A stretch of 64,000 nt of DNA from Chromobotia macracanthus (taxonomy: Eukaryota > Chordata > Actinopteri > Cypriniformes > Botiidae). Location of the stretch: positions 1,873,001 through 1,937,000 of the forward strand of contig JAZGTH010000064.1 of NCBI GenBank assembly GCA_036877525.1, in the 5' to 3' direction. Shown here one piece after another: positions 25,901 through 40,900 of this stretch (its first letter is position 1; the number at the start of each line of letters is the position of its first letter). The notes below the pieces were generated by a model. The model was not told the origin of the DNA. It did not search any database and saw only the letters and a list, made by a program, of their open reading frames with translations. Position numbers and translations under genes: made by a program.

Positions 25901-28900
25901 GAGTAAATGTTTTTCGTTTTACGTGAAGGATTTGCAAATTTATGATATTTAATATATGCTGTTATACACTACCAGTCAAAATTTTTTTTTTTTAAATTTA
26001 TGAATAATAGTATTCATAAAAAGTAAAAGTAACTTATCAAAACTATGAAATAACACAAATGTAACTTTAGGAATTATGTTGTGACTAAAGAAAACTAAAA
26101 ATAAGGTAAAATAGGATATATTCTAGCATATTCAATATAGTCACCCTTCGTCTAGAATTTGCAAACATTTTTTAGACATATTCCATCATCCAGTTTCTTG
26201 AGGAATCATCCTGAGAAGATTTTTAAAGAGTTTTGAAGGAGTTCCCCTCTATCTTGCGCTCTTATTGGCTGCTTTATTCTTCATTATTTGGTCCAAATCA
26301 TCTATTTCAAAAACATTTTTTTTTTATTTAACAAAAATTTAATTGAAATTAATATGTTGGTACAATTATATTATATTTTTACATTTTTAAAGTTTAATCA
26401 AATGTCTTCAGATTGAAAGATTTTTAATCTGACATTTAAGTCAAGTGTTTCCAAACTTTTGATTGGTAGTGTAAGTCACTCTTGTCTCTGTCAGAGAGTT
26501 ATGTTGTTTTTATGATAAATGCAGGAAAGGAGAAAAACTAAAAACAATTTTTACATTTTCTGAGGAAAAACTCGGCTGTTACTCTAGGATGTAATTTTAC
26601 ATTGCTATGTGCTTGCTAGGGTTTTCTGGCTGGTTGCTAGATAATTATTATCCCGGATCCAGTATACCCAGCTTCAAGTTGACCATGCAGACATGACTTC
26701 TTATTAGGCCCTGTGACAGGTGTGCAGACCTCAGTGTTATCTGAATCTACATGTTATTCTCATATATACTACCAATGCCTCGCAACAACATTAATAATAC
26801 AGATGAATATATGCGGCTGAAATTTATCAGAATGAGATGAGAGAGAGAAAAAGATAAAGAGTAAATATTTAAGGTTACTTGTTTATTTTCATATCCAAAT
26901 AAAAAAGGATTAAGGGACAGGCAGGGAGATAATCCTAGATCAGCATGTTTAGTCAGAGATTCTTGGGTGTAAGTGGACCTGAGGTCAGCACTAACTACTA
27001 TAAAATATTGGCATCTCACCTCTTTGAGCGGGTCATTGAGCTCATTCAAGATGCTGTCCTCATCAAAGATCTTCCCCTGGTACCGATGCTCGTAGTAATC
27101 GTGGATCTTCTGACGCATGTCAGCGGGCAGCTTGTGGAAGGACATGTACTGCTCCACTTGCTTGTACTAGAGAAGAGACAGAGAGTCACAATGACACTTT
27201 GTAGTCTTGGCTTGTTGGTTCGTAGGGCAAAATATTAAATGCGCTCTCTCTTCGTAAGTCGCTTTGGATAAAAGTGTCAGATAACTGTAAATGTAAATGA
27301 GACACCAATGAGATTAAATGGAGAACACAACTGATAATTCCATACTTCTGAGCTATTAAAGAGCAATAAAATGCTTGTGTGTGTTAAAGTTTTGAATATT
27401 TTTAAATCAGGCATGACTTACATGTAATAATTAGCTTTTTATATAAATCTTGTGTACACACACACATACACAAATTGTGCTGGGTCATTGGCTGTGAGCA
27501 GGTGGTGTGTGTGGTAGATATACGACAGCAGACTTCCTGTTTCCAACTCAACTGATGACATCACTGCAGGAGTGTCTAATCCCGACACCTGCTCACTGTT
27601 GCCTTTTATCTGTTAACATCTACATCAAAATTTAATTACAATTGCGTGTACACTTTATACCTACACAGGCTGCCCACTCCAAAACGAAGGTCTATATCTG
27701 TCTGAGAACAGTCTATTTATACCGTAACATTGATCAGCTCTATATCTATACAGCACTTAGGTCTATTTATGATTAATCTATACATGCTGTTAGATATATT
27801 AACTTAATTTCATTTCTGTAGTGTCAACTGAACTTTATTATGGAAATGAATAATTAAATGAAAAGCCATATCATGAAAAATGATTTCATTTTTATATGAA
27901 ATAAGAGGTTGATATACTACAGTATGTCAATAGGCTGTGTTTAAAATGAAATGCTAGTTTACTATGGAGTATACTTTGCAATATGCAGTGCATACTGGAC
28001 ATACTTATTTTTTAAATAGTATTTTAAACAGAATGGTGTACAGTATGCACATTTCCTACTGTATATACAGTGAAGTGCTGTAAGATTAGTATGGTACAGT
28101 ACATGCTATTCCAAAAATAGCAATACTGAACTACCCACAACTTAAAGCTGCAGAACAAGCTGTTCAGAAATCTTTGTGGTTGTCCCATCACATTCATGAG
28201 AACATTAACACAACCTACATGTCCACAAACACCCGTTCAGTGTTTACAAACTGCAACCTGTAAGCAAGCATTGTTACTTATTTCTCATGCAGTAAGGTAA
28301 AATGTAAATCTTGAATAACATAGGACATGATTCAATTGTTGTACATTTTGAAACTGTATGCGCTTTATGTTCTAAAGTTTATGTGTGGGTGGATATCTGT
28401 TTCACCTTCAGTGAGGGAAAGTGTTACTACAAATACACCTATATAAGAGCCACAGAAATGCAGTGTTATGAGTGTGGCCTACATGGTTTCTGTTTTCCTT
28501 CAAAGTGGCTGAAATGGCTTTGAATGACTAGGACAATTTATACTGCAAGCAATTAGACTAATGTTCCAAACCCTCTCATCTCTCCAGTGCATCAGTGGTG
28601 GGAAGACGGCTAGACTCACAGCTACTTAAAGTCTCGACAGGAAGTTTTTATCTTTTGTCTGTAACACAGAGGGTTGCAGAATCTGAATGCTGATGCTTTC
28701 AGACTATGGGACTCAAAGATAATACAAACTGCTTTGGCTTGACCACACTGATTTTGCCACGCTGAAAGTTCTGGAACACCTGCTGGATGCTGAGGGAGGG
28801 CGCTGGTGCAAACACAGTGTTTCTAAGATCAAACAGTCTGAGTCAACGCTGGATGTGCAGAATATGAATAATTTTGACCTGTGGGCTGTCGGTATGGTGG

Positions 28901-31900
28901 CAGAGTGAGTTTTATGAGCTTTTTACAGAGCTAAAATGAGTCATTGGATATCAGAGCAAAAACAAAGCATTCATATATGTGGTTTCTTACTGAGCTGTCC
29001 CCCCAAAAAGCACACACAAGTCCTTCATTCTAGACACATGTAGGATGTATGTCAAGCAAAACAAGCATACTCCCAGTACTAGAAATGCTTTACATCCAGC
29101 AATAGTGACAGTAAATCATGTATTGTGCTACAAATAACATGGAATTAAAATGAAACCTGTGTGCTTTTTTTTAAAATGTTTGTGGTTTTATCTCGCAAGT
29201 TCACATTATTGTTCACATATTTGTTTTTCATAATCAATAACTCTGGCTCTGAAATTACTTTTCTTTGCTGATACAATAAAGATGAGAAAACCATATTGAT
29301 CAATAATATTAAAGTATAACAGGTCTAACCCCTGTATTTTTTATCCAACTGAAAAAATCAATCAATTCCTAACCTAGATTTATTGTATTTCCTGTTGAGT
29401 TCAGCTTTCCCTAAAAACAGCACATTATAAAAGTTAAATGTGTTCATTTAATCTTCAAATTAAAAGTTAGTTTGAAAAAATAAAAAAGAGTTAAATCATG
29501 ATCAATTTATTTTATTTTCTTGTACACAGTATGCTTTTCATTTTTAATATAAAACGTTAATAAGATGACCTACAGAATACAAATTTGTTTTATATTCTAT
29601 ATTATGACTAAAACACTAACACAAAGGAAGACAGTGTTGCTGCCCTGCCTCCCCGCAAAGAGAAAAATCTAAGACAAATCTCAAAGTATAACTTTAAAAG
29701 TGCAACGATGTGAATTCCAAGAAGACACAGCATTCTATCTCTCTTTCTAAACATACACACACACCTAAACTTTTTGGGCTTTTTGGGGAATAAAAAGAAC
29801 TAGGGACTGAAACTCATCCATTTTAATCACAGCCTGCTCACACACACACACACACAAACACACACATACATTCAGGAGGGAATCAGGGAATGAGTGTGTT
29901 TGGTTTAACAGACTGTCACCTGTGAATAACTCTCTGTCTTGCGAGCTGCAGTTCTACAGCTGTGGGCGCCGCAATGACGTCGCAGTAAAACAGAGGTGAG
30001 ATAGAAACCAGGGTGAAAACAAAAAACAACGTCACTTCTTGTTCAACATCGATTACAGCGTCTGTAAGGACATGATAGGCCTTTTCTTTGTTTGCAGTGC
30101 ATTGATTTACACTGAGCCCACAAAGAAATTACACTTGGGCACTGCACGACTGTTTCGAAGGTGAAACATTAGAACACCATAGGTTTTGAAGGAAAAGTCA
30201 TAAGGTGGAGAGAACCATAGAGAAGTCAAGCTGTTTGGAGCAGCTGGCTCAGAACACTGATAGAGTTGGTACTGCCAGAGCAGATAAACTCACTTCATCC
30301 CCAGAGGATTTATAAAGCTTGCTTACATGGGCTTCATGATTCCCACAGAGATAATGATAAAATGTTTCAGCAGTCTGTCTGAATGACAGCTGGTATCCTC
30401 CCCAAGGAGCCGGTGTCAAATGAATGTTTATATATCCACTTCAGAAAGACCACCAATCACTGACAAATGATTTACCAGCTATTATTCCAGCCAGGTGCTG
30501 ATGTTCTTCAACTTGGGATTGCACAATGTTTGCAATATCCTGTCCTCTCTTGTTCCATGTCTTTCCTTTTCCTTACCTTTCCTCCTTTGTTTTTCCTTGC
30601 CCTTCCTGTCCACCTCTGTGTTAACCACCAGGTTAGTTCTCCTCCTGTTTTCCTCTCTACTGCATCTGAGCAGAGGCACAAAAAGCTAATCTACGTCAGG
30701 TTTATTATCAGTGTGGGAACAGAAATGTGTTGTCCAGATTAGGTTTGTTTATAACCTTTTTTCTCTCTTTTCATTTCTTCCTGCAGAACCGGCCATCACA
30801 TTAACTGTGAGCTGGGCTCTGGCAGGGTTCTATTAGGTGTCAGACACAATCTGCCCATATGTCTGCCTCTCTCGACCATCTCGGGTGCCTCTTACTCTCT
30901 CTCTTTCAGAGAAATAAACCTATAGGCACTTTGTTCTACGAAATTGCAAAGAAACCAGGGCAGGGGCAAGACTGGGTGGTGCTCATGCACATGAATGATA
31001 ATACAGATCTTCTGATTTGCAATGAGAGAAGATTAGACAAGATGATCTGGGGTCATAATACCCTTTATTATTATGTCACTTTGAATCTGGATTTTAGGCC
31101 ATAAAATGAATAAACGCAACAGCTTGTATTTTACAGATGTTTGCATTACTACAGACACCAGCACACATACCAGCTGTTACATTTATTCATATGGCGATGG
31201 TTTTATCTAAAGCATCTTACAGCCCATTCAACATAACCATTCAACAAATGTGTTTTTGTGGGAATCAAACCCGTAATCGATGTACTATCCTCTACCAGTT
31301 AAGCTTCAGAATTCTAAGATGACTTTTTACACAATAATATCCCCATACCAATGTCCATTTATTCCATATATGAAACCTATTAGAAATTGGAACAATTCCC
31401 TATATCCTTTCTTTCATATTCTCTCTCTCATATAATGTCATATATTACATTTCTGTATGGGTCCAACCAATAACCTTTTTAACCTTTGTATCTACTTACT
31501 CAATGATAATAAAGCATTACAGAACAGGATCACTGTTGCATTGGTATTTATCATAAAAGAACCTACAGTACATCAGCCTCCCTACAGTGGAATACCCTGT
31601 AAATGCCAAGAAATAATGCTGGGTTTTCTCGCAAGCAGACATCAAAACAACCTCAGGTGAATAAGTTGAAGCTGACCGCACATCAGAGAAACTTCTACCT
31701 ACAATTCTCCTGCTGATCTTGTTTGATTTTGCATTTTGAAGGAACACTTTTTCTGAGGTGCAACCCCCTGCTCAGCACACTGACTGTCACGGTTGCTCTC
31801 AGGAGTGTCTGGGGTTGATCTTAACTCTGGGCTGGTTTGATCTGCTGATCATAAGAGATCTGCTCCAGAAGCAACAGAAGACAGCAATACGAGATAACAT

Positions 31901-34900
31901 TGGAGTGTAGTTATCTTTTATTAGTTAGCTTTCTTAGGCTTATCTTTGCAAATGGACAAGCAGATCCAATCATCTGTGAGTCAGCCGGTACAAGAGCTGA
32001 GTCAGAAAATTCATCACCAGATCTGTTATAAAACCACTAATTACAGCACATGCCCCAAATTAGTAAGAAAAATTAGGAGTTCAGGACAAAGGCATTGGTT
32101 AAATTAGCTGCTACAAAATCTATTGGGCTGTTGTCTACCTACAGCATCAAGACATCATGGCACTATTCCAAACCTGAGGGCAGCTGCAAAAGGCAAACAG
32201 CACATTTCTGCTGCCTCAACTGCCTTGCCAAATTATAATGCTGTATGGTGAAGGCCATCCCAGCATGCATTGTATAAAATATAATAATAATAATAATAAT
32301 AATAAGGATGCTACTACCATTAATTGCAGTGCTCTTAATTTTAAAACAAAGCTATTTCGTCCTTTATTATGCCAATAACCAGTTACTTTACTAGAATGAA
32401 TTTTAATACTGGTCCAAGCCAGTTTATTCTGGTAAATGCTGGTTTGATGTTGATATCCTTGGTAAACCAACACAGCCAGTTTTTTTACAGACAGTTTATC
32501 AGCAAAACTAAGGTGATAAAAATGACAAACCAGCACTGTCTTTCTTATGAACCCAACTGAAAATATTGCTGGTTAAAAAGCAACTCTGTCAACACATACT
32601 TGTGACAAGCAATGCTTTTCTCTTTAGCAGGTGGACCAATGACTTTGGCTCTGTCATTTGACCTCCACTGTTTATATATAGTGACCACTGAGAGGCCTGT
32701 TCAATATAAATCCCATTTGCGCATCTCTGGGAAGAGGGAGCCATATCTAATATCCATTTGCAATGCAGCCAGATTTTAATTGGCATAATGGAGGGATAAA
32801 ACCACAGCGGTGACATTGCGATTCTAAATGGAACAGAAATGCGAAGTGCCTCGCGTCCCCTGTCTGTGTGGAACGGCATGCAACCACGGCAAGGTCAAAA
32901 AAATCATATTTAAATGGAAGATAAGAACCAACGATGGGACATCAGAGGCCTTTTGTCCATTTCCGACCCTCTGCATCATTGTCACACTCAAGGTGACACC
33001 AGCTACGTGTGGAACTCAGATAAGGCGGATCAGGGCGGCCATGACAGGATAATTGATGGAACGCATGGACCATGGATGTTTGGAGCACCCTGCTTTCCTG
33101 GCGAACAGAATCTCATTAGCTTGGATGGAAACCCCATGATTCGCCCCTCTTAAAAGCTTCTGCTAAATAGCCTTGTCAATCTAGAAGATGTAGGGGCCGC
33201 CTGTAATGAGAAAATGCAACTTTAATAAATTCACATAAACTGGATGATATTTGTAAAGGCCGTTACAAATGAACTGAGAGAAAGTGAGCTTGTGTATATA
33301 TGCACAAATAATGGCTGGATTGTGTCGATGTATGTATATGACACTCAAGAAACAAATATATATTTTAAAAGAACAGCTTAGACAAGAATGAACAATCTGT
33401 GATTATTTACTAACCCTCATGTTGGGTTAAAATATACTGTTATTTTACATGAAATGCAAACTGAGGATTATATAAGGGCAGTTGTAAGCTCCAAAAATGA
33501 CAATAAAAGTAGACAACATGCATACATTTCTGTCTGTTTCTTGTATAAGAAACAGACTGAAATGTAAATCATTTACTGGTAAGCTTTCAAGTAAGCTTTA
33601 AAACTAAAAGCCAACAAATGCATGGAATATTCCTATTCCAGCATGGAATAAGAATAGCACAGGCAAAGGTGACTACTATGAAACGCTTAAGTATAAGATA
33701 GCTTTGATTTGTTTAACATTTTTTGTCACTGTATAATTCCCAAACCTATTGTTTTCTTAGTTTTGACTTTACTATTATTTTAAGACATGAAAAACAGTTT
33801 AAACATATAATGTGTCTAAAATAATTGGTAGTGTCTTGCCATATCTGATGTAACAGAATGTAAGAAAGAGAAAATTGAATTCTATGGAATTCTATTCTTT
33901 CCATCCTGAGCTCACCTTCCTACTCATTCAATAATGGTGTCAAATAGAAAACCTGATGGCTCATGTTGGCACGATGTTGTGTATGTGGGGTGATGTTAAC
34001 TCAGATGTGGTTGCCACCCAAACAAAGCCCACATAAGCCCCTCCTCCCCCCAGGGAAATGCAGCTTGGGCTTCCCTTATGCACTCTGGCCCAGAGAGATT
34101 GCCATTGTCGCTTACTTGGGACAAATCCCCTTTTGAACAGAGGATATAATGATCTGCTTACAGTACAACAAACCTTCTAAGACAATGGGGGATAATCTGC
34201 CAATCCCTTTTCCCACAGTGCGTTTGAGAGGAAGTCGCATGTCGAGGATTTAGAGGAAGTGGAATCGATAGACTCTGACATCTCTGAACTGATGACTTAA
34301 GTATCACAATTCTCAATTTAGTGTAGTAATGAACTACAGTGATGAGGTCACAGGGACTGTGGAAATTTGACAAGCCCAACACTGTTGTAGGTGAGAATTA
34401 CAGGGCAGAGCTACAGTGTTAACTTAGATTAAATTGTATTCAATTTAAATGTGTAGAAATAAGGCTGGGCAACTTGTAATTAAGGAGTTAGATGCCAACA
34501 AAGATTTGTTTTGATATTTAGTGAGTTTAGCAGCTGTTTACAATAATCTTTGAATTTCTGACAAAAATAGCTACATGTATATCATAATGTATAGCATTAC
34601 CATCATATAAAATTATTCGAAGAAGATTTAAATAATTTACCACACTGTCAAACCTTCGTACAAGCACTTCTAACTCTAAACATAAAGATGTCCACCCTGT
34701 ATCTGTAGATGCTGTCTGAAGCATGCAACCCTCTATCCGCGTAACAGAGGTAGAATTTCTTTGACGTGGGATCGATATTGATGTCATTCTTGAATGATTC
34801 ATGAGCAATGAGCTCATAATGTGCTTGTGATACATGACGATGACACAGATTACCCAAGATGCTATCAAGGTCTTCTGAGATCAAATGCACATGCGCAGGC

Positions 34901-37900
34901 ATGCTAAATAAATCACACAAACATGCTTCTAGGTCCCATGTCACACCATAAAGCAAATAAAGAAACTCTGTTTGTACTGAGATTAGTGAAACAGGTGATG
35001 TCTGGCACTTTTATTTTTTTACCTTCTCTTGGTATTGTCGTCGGGAGGAGTCCAGAGACTGGATAAGGGCAGTGGCATGGCCCACGAACATGGCGTAACA
35101 GGTGGCACCCACGATCATGCTGAGCATGGTGATCCAAAGGTCCGACATGCTGACCGGCGCTCTGGCTCCATAGCCAATACACAACATGTGACTCATGGCT
35201 TTAAATAGGGCGTAAGAGTACTGCTTCCCCCAGGAGTCATTCTGAAAGAGCGAAAGAGACAAAGAGGGCGAGATGAGATGAAAAGAAGATGGAAGAGACG
35301 CAAGAGCAGGTGGAGCGAATTGAACACATGTAAGCTTGCAGGCAAAAGCTCAGTGCTGTATCATTGAGTCTCCATAGAGCCTCCTGCCAACATAACCTTC
35401 ATGCATGATAAACTAAACTAAATATTTCTCTCTTTCACTCTTACTCTTTCTATCCCTCTCTCTAACTATTTCTTTCCTCTTTCATTCCCTGTTTGCATTC
35501 CTGTTCTCTTCAGGTTTTGATTAGGGCTATCAATCGATTAGAAGTAATCTAATTAATTATGATATGCTTTAGGATATATAAGTAATCAAATTAATTGTAA
35601 TAAATCACATATCAATATTTGCCAAGACCATATTTTAGGATAAAAATTCAAAACTTTGGTAACAGGGTTGAAAAAAAATGAAAAAACCCAACAAAAAATA
35701 GAAAATTAAACAGTTATACATTTTTAGTTTGACCTTATAAGGGTAACAATCAACATTCTCTTAACATAAAGCGCTTCCTTTTTATTAAAAGAAAGTTATT
35801 ATTTGAAACCCATTTGATGAAAGTGCATCAGAGCCTATCTGTCCATCTATATATCTCCACACTCTTTCTGTTCTTCATTGGCAGTGGGGTGTGAAAACAA
35901 GTGATGATTCTGGTGTCCGCTAATCAACTTGGATTACTTCCATTAGCCACCATCAGTTGATGTACGGCTCTCTGGATTCCTCATGTCGGGTGGTAGGAGA
36001 GAGCGAGGACACATTCACTGCTCTCTCAGGCTATTAGAGTGCTTGATTTTAATGGAGAACTGTACGAATCGAAGCAGACAAACTGTACTCTAGATGTACT
36101 GCAGCGTGTCTGAGCTCACTCAAACTCAATACAACTCCTGAAAACAAAACGCAGAAGGCTGAATCTGCAAAAACACTTTTTTTTCACGTTTTTTCCACTC
36201 CACTCATGAGTGGAAAAAACAATATTAACCAATAATATTTTATCATATGAGCCACCCAAATCTCAATGGATGAAATTACTCATTCATTGTCCACTAAAAA
36301 TACTATTACAATATTTCAGTTTGCTTTTAAAGATTCCATTAAACATTTCATACTTGCTTTATTGGCATACATGCCTGGTAAACTATTAATGTTTCTACTC
36401 AAATTTTTTACTAAAAATGTTTCTGGAGCATATGCTTATATTTCCACAATTTAAAAAGAAAAACAAACTGAATTTTAAAATCCTTGTTGAATCAGCACAG
36501 GATATTTTGGTAGGACCCAACTCAACAATGCTCGGTTTATGTCAGATAAATTTGCTTCATATGATATATTTTTATCCAGAAGCTATTTTGAGTTGCCGCT
36601 GTGTCACTCTTCAGTGTAAGCATTACTCTTACAGACATTGTGCCTTGTTTTAGTCAAGTGTTCTCAGCAAAACACAGAAGCCATATTATTTCCAGATGGT
36701 CTCAGCTCCTGTGTATGTGAAACCTCAATGGAGGAATGTGACGCTGGTGTTCGTGGATGGGGTATGGGGAAAATTTGCTGACTTAAATCTCTTCCTGTTC
36801 GTTTTGAAAAGAAAAAGTGCTGAGGAAGCCCATCAAGGCCTTGAGCTGCTCACTGGTGCCTGGCAACACACAGGGTGTTCAGATGCAGTCTGGGATGTAT
36901 CTCACACACTGGTTCTGCTGAGTGTGTTTGTGTGTCAGAATAATTTTAAGAAAATGGTCTTAATGAGCTCTCTCTCTCTCTCCCTCCCTGTGGTAATGGA
37001 AAATTCATGGGTATATTAGCTGCAAAACTGAGTCACCTATTAGTGCTAAATCTAATCTCCATGTTGATTGCTTGTTTCTTTCAAAGACTGATAAAAAAAT
37101 TGTTAATCTGAAAAAAAATCTGTTAATTGAAAATCTATGAAGAAAACTGGCGTCACAGGTATTCCTTAAACATTCTGTACTGGAGTCACATCCAGAGCTA
37201 AGCTGTCGAATGGCATTAAGCTCAAACTTGATTTTTACATATCTGAAAAAATCTATATGCTTGACTATGCAAAACTTGCTTCTTCGACCTGGGATGTGGG
37301 CGATGGTCAGGGTGTCACTGCAGAAAGAAATTCAGAGGTCGAGGCAAATTGATTGGCTAACAGCTGCACTATTAGCTTAACTACATTTATCGGTAGTGTG
37401 ACAGTAGCTTAGCTGTTTTCAAAATAGTGTGGCTTTTCCATTAACAAGCTATTTATTCTAACAAGATGCAGTGTGGTGTGACAAAAACTACAATTTAGTT
37501 TTATGTGCATTGTGCGTGGCCTTTACAACTGAGTGAACTGAATAATCAAAACCTTTTTGTAGCGTTGGAAAATCCAATTTGATTTTCAATGAAACGGTTT
37601 AAAAACAATTTACTGATTTATTCGAGTCGGTGCTCATTACTCCCAGAAGTCGCTGCACAGCACCTTTGTTTGTAGTGAAATAAATACTGCAGTTAAATAC
37701 TGCTGTGTACCACTATGTTTCTGATTTAGTTATATAAATTGTGTGTTTTAGTGCAATTAGTCTATAACTATAGCATATACAGGAACATAGTTATTAATAC
37801 TGAAAATTCATTATGCATTTTACATGTGCCCACTTAAGACTGCACATGAACTGAATATTACTATAATGCTACATGGCTTGGATGCCTTAACTAGACCAAT

Positions 37901-40900
37901 TATTCTGATAACTACATTTAACTTTTGTATTGTGTCTAGAATCACCTTACCTTTGCTTAAATGCACTGTAGCTACATTTTCAAAGCTGCTTAGCCAACAA
38001 AACGTCACTGTATGTGAATGTGCAATACAATAAACGTGCACATGCACGTTGCAGGTGTATATGTAGATGTCAGATCAATTATGTGTACATGAGTTTCTTA
38101 TGTGTCTGCTATGGGGATTAGCTGAGAATTATGACCTAAGCAACACACACATACACACGCAAACACACAGATAGAACTAGTGGGCCATTTGTCCTTTAAT
38201 GAACTCCTTTATGTATGTAGAGGTATGTATGACACACACATCCACAACTGTGGACAGTTTATCAGACAATCAACACATTTCCCCAGCGGTGGTCTTCTAA
38301 TCATCTGCAGACCACTTAAGGACCTACAGCTATCAAATGGTTTGGGTTGAAGTGTTAGTTAAATCACTGTCTGATTGTGAAGAATGACAGATTGTAGGTG
38401 ATTATGGAGTCAGTCTGATTGGGGTGGGTCTTAAGTATTTTCTTATGTATTTGATCATTAAAAACTACAGGGGAAGCTCTGTTGGGACACACCAATTATA
38501 ATCAGACAAAACCACATTAACAAACCAGATTCACTCCTGGGCGGTTTAATAATTTCACTCTTTACAGATGTAATAATGAGGGGCTTACTGCTTAGATGTA
38601 TTTAATTTTACAGCATTTACTGTATTTCCTGTTTTTGATGTTCAAAAAATGAATAAACAAATTTGTAATTATATGGCTGCAAATAAAGATTATTTGAAGA
38701 GCAATAAAAAATATGCTGTTACATTTGTAATGTGCTACTTTGCCCACTATGCAATTTCCATTTTTCAATATCTGCAATGTGAAAACCGCAATGCACATTT
38801 ATATTCTAATTTAAACTGTCCTGTTCATTTTTATAAAAGTGATGTTCGCTCTGAGTCTATATAATCTCAGAGTAGTAATTGTGAAATATACTAAATAACC
38901 CACAGATAGATTCCAGCACAAGAATTCTTGAACATTCTTGTAACATTCAGTACAAGAACGTTCAATAATAGCTGCTATTTCTCTCTTTATCTATTGGTCT
39001 GTGTTGTTCTCTTTCTTCTGTTTTTCATCTTCTCTCTCACTGTTTCTTCTGCATTCTGTCTCACCCTGCCCTGATGGATGTCAAGCTATCTAAAGCATGA
39101 GATAAAACCGAAGGCCCACATGAGTCTCAACAGAATACTTAGCAATCGTTCAGTATAAAACAGGCTTCCAAGAAGATCTCAGGCTTAGCATTTACATTTG
39201 TTAATTAATGTAACCAGAAGAGTGAACTTTGTGCTATTGATTGGTGTGTCTCAAAGAACAAAACTGATTTTACCTAAACAGGAATATTCTGGTAAATACA
39301 AGCTAACAGCATCTGTGTTGATTATCAACAATTTAATGCAAACAAAATTCCAATTATGAAGAAAGCAAGTTATAATCCTGGTAATTAATTGGATTAAAGA
39401 TTGTACAACACAAACCCTATTTCTCTTGTCTTTAATCTAGTCAGCAGTTTGTTGAACTTTCTCAGGCATTAAGATGAAAGTGAAAGAATTGCACAAAACA
39501 AACAAACACATAAATAAAAAAACTAAATACACTGCCAAACATCTGGTCACATAAATGCTGGCCCGCCTTTTGTGCCTTGGGTTTGTGCTAAAATGACAAA
39601 GGTATATTTCCCCTGTATTTATAATGAGTGTCTTTTTGTGAATTTAGGATGAATGATTTCCGACAACTTGCAATCTGTCTTTTGCAATTTTGATAAACAT
39701 AACAGACCATGTGAGTACGTGCATACAAAAAATCTAAATACTGTGCAAAGCAAACATACTGCACAAATAGTAATATGCGATTTTGAACATGACTGAAATC
39801 TCCATTGCAACTTTAAGAGAGGCCAAAAAGGCAAAAGAGAAACAGCATCAACTATATAACAAACGTTATTCTTAAGTAGTGAGTGGAATGTTTTAAAACT
39901 GGTACCTAATTTAAAAATGTGTTTTACGTACTTATAACATTAATACAAGCAATAATAGTAATACAATAAAACTGGACGTCCTGAACGTTCCTGCATGTTA
40001 TTTAAAAATACAATTTTTAACGTTTTTGTTACTTAATGGAAACATTAGGAAACATTCTTACAACCTGAAATTGTTAGCTGGGTAATTAGATCTCTGTCCA
40101 TATTCAGAAATAAACAACTTATTCTGAATAAACACCAGACTATTTGCTAGCATTACAGACAAAAACGTGACTGAGAATAAAACATGATATATCGTTGAAG
40201 CTTTGAGCTTACATTACGCAATGCATTGTGGGTGAGAAGTTTAAGCTTGAAGATAATGAGCCAGGTAGTAGCTCTGCTTATTATAAATAACCAGGAAATC
40301 ACCTTTGTTCTATTGGGCTTTTCCTTCTCTGATGAGATACTGTGCAATAAAAATTTAAATGAGGCTTCATACTTCCCTGAAACACACACAAATATTTAAA
40401 AGCACACACACATGCCATTTCTCTCTCTCTTTAACTAGCTACAAAATGTGAAGCCCTTTCAGAAAGCAGGGGTCATTTTGGTCATTTACAGTTATGATAT
40501 TTGTCTTAATTCAACATAAGACTAAGAGCCATGTGCCAAAGATAAGAGAGCTAACGAAAGTTGTGGGCTGCATGACATTGCTGGATTTAATCCATATTAT
40601 AAGGTCAGACAAGTGTCTTTCTGGGCGCCTGCACATATGAAACAGAATTCAGCACTGTGGTGGCTCGTTCAGAGTTTTAGGTCTACTTATTATAATATAA
40701 GGGCTAGAGGTCTCTGTTAACTCCAACAGATAAATCAGCCCACATACAGCAACTCCCACCCCATCACTCGCACCCAACCTACCTTACGTCACCTTTGACA
40801 CAAAAATAAACCTTCCAATCCATAAAGGCACTCAGACAGCTCTCGAGTGTGTGTGTGTGTTATGTGTCTGCTGTTATTTATAGCAGTGGCAATAGTCACG

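Larger units (their letters stand above)
24785..27019 (-). other. hcn1: hcn1 intron 5
   Basis: 2235 bp, the shortest intron in the window, donor GTGAGA and acceptor CTACAG, phase 0. It carries a Tc1-like remnant at 25967-26471 and a GGTTGCTAG-type repeat near 26598-26645. The stretch 25200-25600 is repeat-poor and somewhat GC-richer, with no recognised function. Confidence 0.95.
27167..35022 (-). other. hcn1: hcn1 intron 4
   Basis: 7856 bp, donor GTAAAA and acceptor CTCTAG, phase 0. It contains SINE remnants (27246-27300, 31164-31308), a CATACT-rich repeat (27925-28115), a small CpG and CRE-like cluster (29960-30060), a CTGG-type repeat (32385-32580), a long repeat-poor block (32630-33200) and a near-perfect hairpin (33524-33565). 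Confidence 0.95.
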
